This document shows, in pieces, positions 7,890-17,359 of a stretch of DNA of 64,000 bases; position 1 is the stretch's first letter, and each line of letters starts with the position of its first letter. A program made the position numbers and the translations under genes. The stretch lies in NCBI GenBank assembly GCA_004173455.1, contig SECL01000008.1:1-64000 (forward strand), written 5' to 3'. This stretch comes from Moraxellaceae bacterium. Lineage in GTDB: Bacteria > Pseudomonadota > Gammaproteobacteria > Pseudomonadales > Moraxellaceae. The notes under the pieces were generated by a model. The model had not been told where the DNA came from. It saw only the letters and a program-made list of their open reading frames with translations, and made no database searches.

Positions 7890-7929
7890 ACGTAACTGGA
7901 CTCGAACCAGCGACCCCCACCATGTCAAG
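7879..7929. repeat. Right attachment-site copy within tRNA-Val
   Basis: 51 bases identical to 2709-2759. They cover the tRNA-Val 3' half from the anticodon loop to CCA plus five bases beyond. The integrase remnant terminates inside this repeat. Confidence 0.85.
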
Positions 7930-7960
7930 GTGGTGCTCTAACCAACTGAGCTATACGTCT
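7884..7960 (-). tRNA. tRNA-Val (anticodon GAC)
   Basis: A complete 77-nt cloverleaf on the minus strand. The acceptor arms are AGACGTA and TACGTCT followed by A-CCA (7886-7884), the D-loop is GCTCAGTTGGTTAGAGC, the anticodon stem CCACC/GGTGG encloses TTGACAT (anticodon GAC), and the T-arm has TTCGAGT. CCA is encoded. It is the integration target of the island on its 3' side and remains intact. Confidence 0.95.
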
Positions 7961-7972
7961 AAAGTGGCCAAA

Positions 7973-8000
7973 TTATTACCGTAATCTGGCGATATGGCAA
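7973..8000 (-). promoter_or_regulatory. Predicted tRNA-Val promoter
   Basis: On the minus strand, TTGCCA (8000-7995) and TAATAA (7978-7973) are separated by 16 bases, and the mature tRNA begins 13 bases downstream of the -10. Position and spacing fit a sigma-70 promoter. Confidence 0.45.
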
Positions 8001-8012
8001 GATTTTTTTAAT

Positions 8013-10139
8013 CTATTCTCGCCTATTCGGCCAACTGCTAACCAGTTTTTTCATTTGTTGAATGATTTTGAGCTGGGCGTCTTCATCTTGCAGAGGGGCA
8101 TAACGCGCCTTCTGATAAAGCTGCATTAGCGCCAGTGCGGATTTTTCATAAGCCGGATAAGCAGCCAAGCGTTGTAACCAGTTCACCACGCCTTCAGCCT
8201 CGCCTCGCGCCAGATTTTCTTTGCTGTCTTTGTCTTTACTGAGTTTTCTGGAGAGCTGCTGCAACGGGGCATCGAGTGGATGCCAAACCTTACGTCTGCG
8301 CCACCACATTAGTCCCACAATAATAGCCAGCAGACTGATAAATGCACCTACCATCCAAGCTACTTGTGCATACATGCTTTTAATGCCAAATAATCGTTGC
8401 AACAAACCTTGTTGCTGTGACTGATCAAAACCCACAACATCACGTTGCCACACATAACTTGCATAGTCGGCCCAAACACGCGCCCGACCCAAAAATTGAA
8501 ACTGACTGGAGCGTAAACGGTTGAATGCCCCTTCACCAAATACCTGTTGGTTATCCTGCATAAAATTACTCATGCCCTTTTCGACACGCTCCGGCGCAAC
8601 GGCAGCCGTAGGATCTACCCGCACCCAGCCACGCCCAGCCAGCCAGATTTCCACCCACGCATGTGCATCCAATTGGCGCACTTCCCAGCTTTGCCGATCA
8701 GGAGAAAGCTGGCCACCCTGATAACCCACCACGACACGTGCTGGAATACCGGCAGCGCGCATCAGAAATGTATAGGCAGATGAATAGTGTTCACAAAAAC
8801 CACGCCGACTTTCAAATAAAAACTGGTCGATCCGATGGCCGGAAAGAACTGGCGGCTCCAGTGTATAAACAAAATTTTCGCGCCTGATCCAGTTGAGCCA
8901 ATAATTTGCATAGCGTTCAGGGTTACGGCCAAGCTGGTTAAACACTTGCTGGGCGACCTGACGCGTACGCGGATTACTATTAGGGGGTAAACGTAAATTG
9001 GCCTGTTTTAGCCACTCCGGTAACTCGGTATCGCGCTGAAGATCGTTGATTTGCAAGGCGTCATAGCTTAATTGCTGATAAACGTCGCGGGCACTCTTAA
9101 GATTATACTCCCGCGTTAGTGCAACACCGCGCATACGGCTGTACGGGACATCCAGTGCAAATAGCCATTGCTGCTGGGTTGGCTCAAGCAATACCTGATA
9201 CTCAAAACCAGCATTCACCTTTCCTACAAAAGTCTGACGAAACCATTCAGGCTGGTATTGCATGCCCGCCCAGACCGGATTGTCCGCTCGATAGTCTTTC
9301 AGCGCACTCCAAGTCACGCCATCAAATTGGCTTAACACCAAACCACGCCAGTACAGCGCAGAACGTGGCGGCAAATCTTTTGCCAGATTATTTTGTTTAT
9401 CCAATACCCGAAAAGCCAGTGCTGTCGATTGGCTTAGGCTAGCAATATTACCGGGTGACATCTGGTCACTCATGCCGGTTTTACCCTGAGATTGATTAAC
9501 CGGCACACTCCATAAGGGAGGAATGCGCGGGAAAAAAATAAATAAAACAATCAGTAATGGGATCGCTTGCAAAAAAAGCCGCAATAGAGGTTTCCACAAT
9601 CCTCCAGAGGGGCTCATGGCTTCGGGAACATGCGCTTTAAGCTGAGCAGAATGATGATAAAGCAGATCAGGATTAATATTTTGCTGCAATAAAGCATAAA
9701 ACACCGCCAAAATAGCCAGCATTGCCATCACAGCATTAAAAATGGATTGTTCAAACAAGAATAGACTGGCAACCACAAACAGCGATAAGGTTAAAACAAT
9801 ATAACTATCACGGCGCTGCTTTAATTCCAGTAACTTCCCAAGCAAACATAAGGCTAAAAAAGCAACACCAGCCTCTACCCCAACAATGGTGTGATAGGTG
9901 ACTAAAATAATGCTCAACCCTATCGCCACAACAATATATTGATAATACTTTGGCGGTTGTGGATTAAAGATTTTTCTGCGCCGTGCCATGAGCCACAAGC
10001 CACTCAGTGTAATAAATGACAGTACAGAAAATAAAACTGGCAAATGAAAAACATGTGGAACAAACACCACAAATTGGGCGGCAATAATACTGATAAACTG
10101 CTTGTAGCGTATCGGTTGCGGCGGAATTAACGTGCTCAT
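8013..10139 (-). CDS. TgpA-type membrane transglutaminase-like protein (DUF3488)
   Basis: 708 residues. The N-terminal half has about six membrane helices (DUF3488 region). A periplasmic transglutaminase core follows, with the triad Cys in GFCEHYS, His in DAHAWVE and Asp in RVDPTAAV. A further helix lies near residues 590-610, then a cytoplasmic tail. Pseudomonas TgpA is an essential inner-membrane protein of this architecture. The ATG at 10139 is chosen over an adjacent TTG because GGAGG lies 8 bases upstream; it overlaps the DUF58 stop by one base. With DUF58 and MoxR genes upstream it forms the conserved moxR-DUF58-tgpA operon, thought to act in envelope or peptidoglycan maintenance. Confidence 0.9.
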   Translation of the reverse strand: MSTLIPPQPIRYKQFISIIAAQFVVFVPHVFHLPVLFSVLSFITLSGLWLMARRRKIFNPQPPKYYQYIVVAIGLSIILVTYHTIVGVEAGVAFLALCLLGKLLELKQRRDSYIVLTLSLFVVASLFLFEQSIFNAVMAMLAILAVFYALLQQNINPDLLYHHSAQLKAHVPEAMSPSGGLWKPLLRLFLQAIPLLIVLFIFFPRIPPLWSVPVNQSQGKTGMSDQMSPGNIASLSQSTALAFRVLDKQNNLAKDLPPRSALYWRGLVLSQFDGVTWSALKDYRADNPVWAGMQYQPEWFRQTFVGKVNAGFEYQVLLEPTQQQWLFALDVPYSRMRGVALTREYNLKSARDVYQQLSYDALQINDLQRDTELPEWLKQANLRLPPNSNPRTRQVAQQVFNQLGRNPERYANYWLNWIRRENFVYTLEPPVLSGHRIDQFLFESRRGFCEHYSSAYTFLMRAAGIPARVVVGYQGGQLSPDRQSWEVRQLDAHAWVEIWLAGRGWVRVDPTAAVAPERVEKGMSNFMQDNQQVFGEGAFNRLRSSQFQFLGRARVWADYASYVWQRDVVGFDQSQQQGLLQRLFGIKSMYAQVAWMVGAFISLLAIIVGLMWWRRRKVWHPLDAPLQQLSRKLSKDKDSKENLARGEAEGVVNWLQRLAAYPAYEKSALALMQLYQKARYAPLQDEDAQLKIIQQMKKLVSSWPNRRE

Positions 10140-11086
10140 CAAGGTGCCTCCGCCAGCAATCGCAAAGCCTGATGGGTATGCTGTTCACCCTGTCCCAAAG
10201 CCAACTCACTGCTTGGCAATTTCATGCTAAAAGCAATATTTTGCGAGTCAAGGATTTGCACCCAGTACGCCATTTGTGACAACTTGGTTTCATGGTCAAT
10301 GGCTGGCATTTGCTGATAATCCAGTGCATCCTGCTCGGCACTAAAGTCAATAAACTGTTTGCTTAGCAAGCCTTGTCCCTTGGCCAGATGTGACCACGAT
10401 ACACGCGATAGCGACTCGCCCTGCACATAGTTTTTTAGTTCAAAAAATTCGTCCTGTCCGCTCAAGCCATGCGTTTCCTCACCTTCTCCACCAATCCGGT
10501 TAAGGACATTGCGTTCCGCCTCAATGGGTCTTGGCGACACCCACACTTCCTGATCAAAATAGATATATGTCCAAGCACGAATCAAACCCAGTGGATAAAC
10601 ACTTTGTAGCATCAAACGGGGTGGCAAAAAACGTCCTCGCTGCGGCGTATCAATATCAAAATGCAGAATCTGTTTTTCATTTAATACCGCAATGCGCTGA
10701 TATTGCTGCCAGATCAGTTCAAGCTGGCAATAACATTTGGCAGTAGTCGGACTGAGTTCAATTTGAAAACGGGCTTGTCCCTCTGCCTGACTATCGCTTG
10801 CATGTAACACTTTTATTTTTAAGCCGGACAACTGTGCATAACTATGATGCATAGCAATGACCAAAATGCTGCTTAATAAAAAAAATACACCCAGAATTAG
10901 GTTATTGGCATAATTTACACCCGCCAGAAAAGTCACAGCCAACAACACCGTAAACAAACCACCCTCTTTGGTTAAAAATACAAAAATTTGGCGCTGCGAC
11001 AAGGTAACTTCATGGCAGCGTGGTAAGCGCCGCTGCATCCAGCGTTTAATCGGCGGACGGTTTTCAAACCAGTTAGTGAGGCGCAT
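10139..11086 (-). CDS. DUF58 domain protein
   Basis: 315 residues with two N-terminal membrane helices (LLAVTFLAGVNYANNLILGVFF) and a cytoplasmic DUF58 domain. The family signature around ESLSRVSWSHLAKGQGLLSKQF is clear. DUF58 proteins carry a vWA-like fold and are found with MoxR ATPases; they are thought to be chaperoned by them. A GAGGAG ribosome-binding site lies before the start. Its stop overlaps the transglutaminase gene, so the two are translationally coupled. Confidence 0.9.
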   Translation of the reverse strand: MRLTNWFENRPPIKRWMQRRLPRCHEVTLSQRQIFVFLTKEGGLFTVLLAVTFLAGVNYANNLILGVFFLLSSILVIAMHHSYAQLSGLKIKVLHASDSQAEGQARFQIELSPTTAKCYCQLELIWQQYQRIAVLNEKQILHFDIDTPQRGRFLPPRLMLQSVYPLGLIRAWTYIYFDQEVWVSPRPIEAERNVLNRIGGEGEETHGLSGQDEFFELKNYVQGESLSRVSWSHLAKGQGLLSKQFIDFSAEQDALDYQQMPAIDHETKLSQMAYWVQILDSQNIAFSMKLPSSELALGQGEQHTHQALRLLAEAP

Positions 11087-11100
11087 AAAGTGCTCCTCAG

Positions 11101-12105
11101 TTAGCTAATAACAGGAACTTGGCGCAGGATTTGATGCGCGGGTGAATCTGCCCCCCCAATGCATTTAACCCCTAGTCGATGATCAGCTACAGCCACAAAC
11201 ACCGCCTGAATATCTTCTGGAATAACAAAAGCACGCCCATCAACCAGTGCATAGGCCTGTGCAGCACGCTTTAACGCCAATAAGCCTCGTGTCGATAGGC
11301 CAGTGTGCTGACCGGTACGGGTTTGTTCAACCAGATGCTGCAAATAATCCAGCACCGGTTCTGACAAATAAATATTATTGACCAGATTGCGATAATCTTT
11401 GAGCGACTGGGTATCCAATAATGCCTCAACCGCTTTAAGCATGGTACGCCGATCCTGCCCCAGCAAAATTTCCCGCTCTGCTTGTGCCGAAGGAAAACCC
11501 AATGACAAACACATCAAAAAACGATCAAGCTGCGACTCTGGTAAGGGATAAGTCCCTGACTGATTCAGCGGATTCTGGGTAGCAATCACAAAAAACGGCT
11601 GTGGCAATAGACGCGTTACGCCATCCTGCGACACCTGATTTTCTTCCATAGCTTCTAATAGCGCACTCTGGGTTTTAGGACTGGTACGATTAATTTCATC
11701 GGCCAATAACACCTGTGTAAAAATTGGCCCTTCGCGAAACTCAAACTCCTGCTTTTCTGGATTAAAAATAGATAATCCTAAAATATCACTGGGTAGCATG
11801 TCGCTGGTAAACTGAACACGGCGATAACTTAATCCAGACAGTTTGGCCAGACTTTCGGCTAGTGTGGTTTTACCCATGCCGGGCAAATCCTGTAGTAATA
11901 AATGTCCACCCGCCAAAATACAACTCAATGCCAGCTTGGTTTGTTGCGGTTTATCCAGCACAATCTGATTGAGCTGTCCCAAAAACCGATCCAGTTTTAT
12001 TTTGGTTTGACTGACCAGTTGCTCGACTTCCTGCTGGGAACGGCTTATTTTTTCTGCCACTGTGTTTTGTGAAGCCACTTTTTCTGGGATAGCGTCCTGA
12101 AACAT
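11101..12105 (-). CDS. MoxR-family AAA+ ATPase
   Basis: 334 residues with a Walker A motif (GMGKTT within DLPGMGKTTLAESLAK), Walker B (VLLADEINR), sensor 1 (ATQNP) and a C-terminal lid region with STRGLLALKRAAQAYA. MoxR ATPases act as chaperones for vWA-type partners. It is the first gene of a three-gene operon with DUF58 and TgpA-like proteins. AAGGAAGGAAG before the ATG is a strong ribosome-binding site. Length is normal for the family. Confidence 0.92.
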   Translation of the reverse strand: MFQDAIPEKVASQNTVAEKISRSQQEVEQLVSQTKIKLDRFLGQLNQIVLDKPQQTKLALSCILAGGHLLLQDLPGMGKTTLAESLAKLSGLSYRRVQFTSDMLPSDILGLSIFNPEKQEFEFREGPIFTQVLLADEINRTSPKTQSALLEAMEENQVSQDGVTRLLPQPFFVIATQNPLNQSGTYPLPESQLDRFLMCLSLGFPSAQAEREILLGQDRRTMLKAVEALLDTQSLKDYRNLVNNIYLSEPVLDYLQHLVEQTRTGQHTGLSTRGLLALKRAAQAYALVDGRAFVIPEDIQAVFVAVADHRLGVKCIGGADSPAHQILRQVPVIS

Positions 12106-12640
12106 AACTTCCTTCCTTTATTAAGCTGGCTCATTGGCGTAATTAACCACAATCTAAGTTTCGATTAAATCACAGTATTTAGACCATAGTGACGTTTAAT
12201 TGACTGAGCACAATCTCTATGTGACTCACTTGGGTTTATTCCTATATATACAGGAATACTCTTTTCCTTGACCAGATCGTTTCTTTAACAATTGGCCATG
12301 CTTTTGTATGTTTTTTGGAATTTCTTTAACTTGTATAATGAACAGTAAGAGATCAGTAATTTGAAATTATGGCCTTAAAATACTTGTTTTCACCTCATCG
12401 CAACTTTATAACGATTCCATTTTTTAGAATTATTGAAGAACTATAAACAGTCCGTTTTTTGAGTCCTAAAATGCGAATTATGTTTGATTCGCTTATAAAA
12501 ATAATCAAATAATCAGGCTAAATCAAACTGTTCTTTTGCAGAGAATCAATGCTACTATAGCGACGCTTGTTGCATTAAGCGAACAATGATTGGAAAGTCA
12601 GGTGCTACCCTGTTAACCAAGTGCGTGCTGCACACTAAAA

Positions 12641-12823
12641 ATGGGTTCTCATTTTGAGATCAATCAACAGGATGTAATAACCTTTCTCAAGGTGTTAGTG
12701 TATAAGTTATCAGGATATTTATTATCAAGACGGAAACTTAAAATTGCTGGTCAATACCGTGTGATTGCGTTTAACCGAAATACACTTGATGATATGGAGC
12801 GTCCTGATTTTAAGGGAAAATAA
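12641..12823 (+). CDS. Possible small protein, 60 aa
   Basis: A short open frame ending 5 bases before the PilZ-like gene, with balanced composition and a basic C-terminal end (NTLDDMERPDFKGK). There is no convincing ribosome-binding site before its ATG and no known family. It could be a leader peptide or chance. The rest of the upstream region 12106-12640 shows no gene and presumably holds divergent promoters. Confidence 0.25.
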   Translation: MGSHFEINQQDVITFLKVLVYKLSGYLLSRRKLKIAGQYRVIAFNRNTLDDMERPDFKGK

Positions 12824-12828
12824 CATCA

Positions 12829-14607
12829 ATGAATCAAAATATTAGTCATTTGCTTATTAATGATCAGCCAGAAATGACCGTGACACAATTAAGTCTTGTG
12901 CAGGCCAATAAAAACAGCGTGCGGGACTGGCTTGCCAATCTCTCCATGCTTAACTTAGGTGATACAGCACGCCAGTTATATACTACCCTCAAAGAATTGT
13001 CATTATTACAAACTGATGAACAAACTCGTTTTGAACTGACTGAATTGCTGCGTCCTTCTGTTCATACCATTATCTCTTCCTTAACCAAACACTATTTTAG
13101 CCAAAATTTTTCCTTGGATCAGCGTGCCCAGCGCATTGCAACATTGGTTGAAGAAATCCGGGTTTATCTGATCGTAATTTACGATACGATTTCAACAAAT
13201 TGCAATGATAAGCTACAATCGCAGAACTTTGGTTTATTCAATATTAAAAACAAGAAAAACCTGCTAGACCTGATTGCCTTGTCTAGCCACCGCGCCCTTA
13301 CCGAAATGACGGGTCTGCTGTATGAATTACAGTCATTGTATTTAACCATTCCGAAAGGTTTATGGAAAAAAACGCATACCCTTTATCAACGCGCCTCGGA
13401 ATTACATCTCACCAAGGTTGAAATTGAAGATAAAACCAACCCTATTATTGTGATGTCTAATATCAAGCGCGCGTATAGCCGTATGATCATTATGGGCGTC
13501 AGCAATACCAATAAATTGCGCCAGTCTGAAATCAAGGCAGTTTATCAATCCAGCATCCTCTGGGCTGATCTGATTGCACTGGATAGTATTGAAACGCCTT
13601 ATCATTTGTTTAGTACTGATCTTAATCAGGATCAGCCCCCGACCTATGTCACTAAAAAAGCGGGTGCTTCAACTTCTATGCTGTATGTCAATGTACAGAA
13701 GTTACTTCAACATTTTAAAAACCTGATGAACCAGTATCCTCAATACCTACATGCTAGCGAACAAAAGCAGTTTAGTACCGCCTTAAAAGCCCATTTGGTT
13801 AATAACTTTTCCACGCCCTCAGAGCGCATTCATACCCGCCATCCTTATTCTGGCAAGGTTGATATTGCTTTTGGCCTGTTGGGGATTCATTATCACCTGT
13901 CTAATGGCAAGACGTTTGAAGACATCATTAATGTTCACCGTGACTATCTACTCACCAGTGATACTGAAGTCAAAAGTCTGTTTGGACAGGTTGAATACGA
14001 TATAGATATTGATTTTCCGGGTCAGGGCAAATCCAAAAAGACCGACGCTGTGGCCGAGATGTCAGAGCTTTATGAATGTGAAATTGTCAATATCAGTCCC
14101 GGCGGTTATTGCCTGCGCTGGCAGGGTGAAAGCCCAACCACGCTTCGTACTGGCGAACTGGTAGTCATCTGTGAACCTTCTGACAAGGTATGGCATATCG
14201 GTTTGATTCGCTGGGTCAAACAGATTCCCATTAAAGTGATTGAATTTGGCATAGAAATTATTTCATCACGTGCCAAAATTTGTGGAATTCGCTCTGCGCA
14301 ACGCAATGACACCATTGATAGTTTTAAACGGGCTATTTTATTACCTGAAATTCAGAGCCTAAACCGTCCAGCTACCCTCATTACTCAAGCTTTTGCTTTT
14401 CACCGTAACCAGCGCGTGATTATTCGTTATGGTAATGAAGAAATTCGTGCCATTTTAAATAAAGAGTATTTAATTACACAAAGTTTTATTCAGTTCGAGT
14501 ATACAATTGAGGAAGATGACTTAAACTCGACCAAATATGAGGACCAGTCTACAATTGATAGTAATGCACTGGTTAGTCCGGACGATGAAGTCTGGAAAAT
14601 ACTATAA
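12829..14607 (+). CDS. Large protein with C-terminal PilZ-like domain
   Basis: 592 residues. The first about 400 are helical and of unknown fold. The C-terminal part (about 415-500) has the PilZ-like beta pattern CEIVNISPGGYCLRW, GELVVI and WHIGLIRWVKQ. PilZ domains bind cyclic di-GMP, although the usual RxxxR is not obvious just before the NISPGG strand here, so binding is uncertain. AAGGG precedes the start. A FimX-like gene follows 24 bases downstream on the same strand, so a role in c-di-GMP control of type IV pili or motility is likely but inferred. Confidence 0.75.
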   Translation: MNQNISHLLINDQPEMTVTQLSLVQANKNSVRDWLANLSMLNLGDTARQLYTTLKELSLLQTDEQTRFELTELLRPSVHTIISSLTKHYFSQNFSLDQRAQRIATLVEEIRVYLIVIYDTISTNCNDKLQSQNFGLFNIKNKKNLLDLIALSSHRALTEMTGLLYELQSLYLTIPKGLWKKTHTLYQRASELHLTKVEIEDKTNPIIVMSNIKRAYSRMIIMGVSNTNKLRQSEIKAVYQSSILWADLIALDSIETPYHLFSTDLNQDQPPTYVTKKAGASTSMLYVNVQKLLQHFKNLMNQYPQYLHASEQKQFSTALKAHLVNNFSTPSERIHTRHPYSGKVDIAFGLLGIHYHLSNGKTFEDIINVHRDYLLTSDTEVKSLFGQVEYDIDIDFPGQGKSKKTDAVAEMSELYECEIVNISPGGYCLRWQGESPTTLRTGELVVICEPSDKVWHIGLIRWVKQIPIKVIEFGIEIISSRAKICGIRSAQRNDTIDSFKRAILLPEIQSLNRPATLITQAFAFHRNQRVIIRYGNEEIRAILNKEYLITQSFIQFEYTIEEDDLNSTKYEDQSTIDSNALVSPDDEVWKIL

Positions 14608-14631
14608 GTTTTTTAAGGGATTTAAATTTTT

Positions 14632-16731
14632 ATGAATAGTCGTTCTCAACACCTCCAACTTCTGGTTATTGATGATGAGCAGACGACTGCAAATAATCTG
14701 GCACAATTGCTGAGAAAGCAAAATAGTGTCGTCCAGTTTCAATTACTGGATGATCAAGAAGAATTTGAAAAAGCCATACGCACGCATTGGGATGTCATCC
14801 TATTTGGTCATGCCTATGATCTGGACTATCAAAAAGTTCTCCATTTACTCAAAGAACAGCATCTGGAAATTCCGGTCATTGCCATTCCCGATGAAATGGC
14901 CGCGCCGATTGACAACGAAGATACCTCAGCCGATCTGGTTGCCGGATTTCAATTGGGCTTGACTGATGTTATTCCACGGCACCGCTTAACACATCTGGCC
15001 TATGCAGTGCAACGTGAAGCCAAGCACGCTCGTTATGTGACTCACAATCACAAACTAAGCAATCAGTTTAAGGAAGCGGAACGCCGCGCTCAATTGCTAG
15101 TTAAAAACTCCAAAAGTGCAGTCGCTTATATTCACGATGGTGTGCACATTTATACCAATGAAACCTATAACGAACTGTTTGGCTATCATTCACTGGAAGA
15201 TCTTGTCGGGATGCCGGTAATCGACCTGATTGAAGGTAAAGATGTTAATTCATTTAAGGAATTTTTACGCGCATATAGCCGTGGTGCAACCCAGCAATCT
15301 GAATTCAAGTTTAATGGTATCAAAGCGGATGGTAGCCAGTTTGAAGCACTGCTACAGCTTGCCCCAGCCAGTTATGATGGAGAAGACTGCATTCAGATCA
15401 TTATCCAGCCTCAGCTTCAATCAAGTGCTGCCCTGGCCGCCCAGCTTGCTGTGATCGAACGTGTTGATAACCTGACCAAACTCAACAATCGGCTTGCTTT
15501 TGAAGAAGACCTGACCAAAGCGCTGGCGCAACTGCGTATTACTTCTGCTGAAAATGCAGTGCTCTATATTAATATTGGCAATATTGGCCACATTCATGCG
15601 ATTGCTGGTCTGGCAGGCAGTGATACCGCTATTCTGGATATTGCCAAACTGTTGAAAAAACAATTGGCACCCAACGAGCTTTACCGTTTTCGTGAATCCA
15701 GCTTCACCGTGATCTTAAATGGTCAGGGTATTGAGCAGGCGACTGCCACAGCCAAAAACCTTTGTCATTTGGTGTCTGAACACATGATCATGGTCGACAA
15801 ACGTACCGTGCAGGCTACGATCAGTATTGGTGTTGTGCCCATTAATCAAAGCTCACCCGGTCAGGCTGAAGTTCTGGATCGTGCCTATCAGTCTGCTGAA
15901 AAAGTTCGCTTGCAAAATCAGGGCAGCGGCAATGGCGTTTATGTTTACAATCCTGCTGAAAATGCCAGTAACTCCGATAGTGCCTTGCGTGAGCTACTGG
16001 AAAATGCCCTCAACCGTGGTCAATTTCAGCTCATGTTCCAGCATATTTATGATACGACTGAGCAGGATCTTGAGTTATTTGAGGTATATATCCGGTTACC
16101 ACTCGGTGACGGTAAGCTCATGGGGCCAGATGAATTTTTAGCGGTTGCACAGCAATACCACCTTGAGGGACGGATTGACCGTTGGGTACTGCTAAATGCA
16201 GCAAAGCAGCTTAAAGCATTTATGGTTCAGCACCCTAAAGCCAGACTGCTGATTAATCTAGGCGCGGAATCTATTCAGGATCCTAGCTTGCCTGATGTAA
16301 TTACCAAATTGCTGGGCGCACTTAATTCATCGTACAAACCATTAATCCTGCAATTTAATGAAGCCAATGTGTCTACTTATTTGCAATTGGCTAAAACTCA
16401 GCTTGAATCCTTACGCAAAATAGGCGCGCAGGTTTCGATTAATGATTTTGGCTCAACTCTCAACAGTAAAAACCTGCTCAATTATCTCAAACTGGATATG
16501 GTCAAGCTAGATAAGGCTTATATGACCAACCTGAACAACGATGATAATTACAATGCCACGCAGGCTTTGGTGACAGACATTCAGGCCTATGAAATTGATA
16601 TTATTGGTGGTTATATTGAAGCACCGCAAGAGGTGGCCAAAGCATGGACATTAGGTGCGCGCTATTTGCAAGGCTATTACTTCCAGAAACCCATGAACAA
16701 ACTGGTGCTTAATCAGGAAGAACAAATCTAA
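14632..16731 (+). CDS. FimX-like REC-PAS-GGDEF-EAL protein with degenerate motifs
   Basis: 699 residues: a receiver-like domain (about 8-130), PAS (about 155-270), GGDEF-like (about 285-440) and EAL-like (about 460-695). The receiver keeps the acidic pair D14/D15, but the phosphoacceptor position is Gly 59. The GGDEF site reads RESSF, so cyclase activity is lost. The EAL site reads FEVYIRL, comparable to the EVL of Pseudomonas FimX, which binds c-di-GMP without hydrolysing it. FimX drives type IV pilus assembly and twitching. The upstream PilZ-like gene fits a c-di-GMP effector pair. The orthology call is inference from architecture. Confidence 0.8.
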   Translation: MNSRSQHLQLLVIDDEQTTANNLAQLLRKQNSVVQFQLLDDQEEFEKAIRTHWDVILFGHAYDLDYQKVLHLLKEQHLEIPVIAIPDEMAAPIDNEDTSADLVAGFQLGLTDVIPRHRLTHLAYAVQREAKHARYVTHNHKLSNQFKEAERRAQLLVKNSKSAVAYIHDGVHIYTNETYNELFGYHSLEDLVGMPVIDLIEGKDVNSFKEFLRAYSRGATQQSEFKFNGIKADGSQFEALLQLAPASYDGEDCIQIIIQPQLQSSAALAAQLAVIERVDNLTKLNNRLAFEEDLTKALAQLRITSAENAVLYINIGNIGHIHAIAGLAGSDTAILDIAKLLKKQLAPNELYRFRESSFTVILNGQGIEQATATAKNLCHLVSEHMIMVDKRTVQATISIGVVPINQSSPGQAEVLDRAYQSAEKVRLQNQGSGNGVYVYNPAENASNSDSALRELLENALNRGQFQLMFQHIYDTTEQDLELFEVYIRLPLGDGKLMGPDEFLAVAQQYHLEGRIDRWVLLNAAKQLKAFMVQHPKARLLINLGAESIQDPSLPDVITKLLGALNSSYKPLILQFNEANVSTYLQLAKTQLESLRKIGAQVSINDFGSTLNSKNLLNYLKLDMVKLDKAYMTNLNNDDNYNATQALVTDIQAYEIDIIGGYIEAPQEVAKAWTLGARYLQGYYFQKPMNKLVLNQEEQI

Positions 16732-16810
16732 TCTTTGCTTTGTAAAAATAGCTGTTAAAAAACAGTTGTTTTTACAAAAATTTTAATAAAGCAATTATTA
16801 AAAGCAAGGC

Positions 16811-16842
16811 AACAAAAAACGGGCAGTTGCCCGTTTTTGTTT
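16811..16842. terminator. Bidirectional terminator
   Basis: ACAAAAAACGGGCA and TGCCCGTTTTTGT flank a 2-base loop, with A runs on one side and T runs on the other. It separates the convergent FimX-like gene and rpmE. Confidence 0.85.
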
Positions 16843-16864
16843 AAGCATTTATTGCAATGAGCAA

Positions 16865-17086
16865 TTAACGCTTGATACTGCGGCTCATGCCAAAACGCTG
16901 CTTGAACTTGTCGATACGACCACCAGTATCTACAGACTTTTGTTTGCCTGTATAAAATGGATGACAAGCTGAACAAACGTCCAGATACAGTGTTTCTTTA
17001 CCAATGGCAGAACGGGTTTCAATCACGTTACCACAAGAGCAGGTAGCAGTCAGTTTTTCATATTTTGGGTGAATATCGGCACGCAT
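16865..17086 (-). CDS. rpmE: 50S ribosomal protein L31
   Basis: 73 residues, full length. The zinc-binding (C+) form is shown by CSCGN near residues 16-20 and [12 protein letters not shown] near 37-49. Start MRADIHPKY and the strong TTAGGAG ribosome-binding site fix the gene start. It is a structural component of the large ribosomal subunit. It is monocistronic, and the adjacent 17087-17359 gap holds no gene. Confidence 0.97.
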   Translation of the reverse strand: MRADIHPKYEKLTATCSCGNVIETRSAIGKETLYLDVCSACHPFYTGKQKSVDTGGRIDKFKQRFGMSRSIKR

Positions 17087-17359
17087 GGCGATCTCCTAAA
17101 CAAGATTGGCTTATGCTGTCATCGCAATTTACCACTCCCAAATTATCCTTAATCTTCATCAAGACAAAAATTCTTCGAGGTAGCCCTTAAAACCTAGAGG
17201 TTTGAAAAGCAGGTAAACACCACAACAGACCAGTCTTTTGGCTCACCGAGATTCGTAATCAGGGCCAAGCTCAACAAGGTGGAGTATTATAACATAGTAG
17301 CTTAAATTTTTCACCTGTAGCGAAGATAAATTGATCAATACCGATGCTCTATCAATGCA

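Larger units (their letters stand above)
2709..7929. mobile_element. tRNA-Val-integrated genomic island, about 5.2 kb
   Basis: The region is bounded by a 51-bp direct repeat that duplicates the 3' half of tRNA-Val, the classic target of tyrosine-recombinase elements. It contains HigBA, a three-gene ATPase/STAS-like operon, a toxin remnant with probable immunity gene, a fragment related to a gene in the prophage of this window, and an integrase remnant that stops at the right repeat. The island is probably immobile now because its integrase lacks the C-terminal Tyr region. The base composition is more AT-rich than in the flanking chromosome. Confidence 0.8.

Noticed and set aside
8519..9442. 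Several plus-strand frames over the transglutaminase gene
   Set aside because: Shadows of a well-supported gene.
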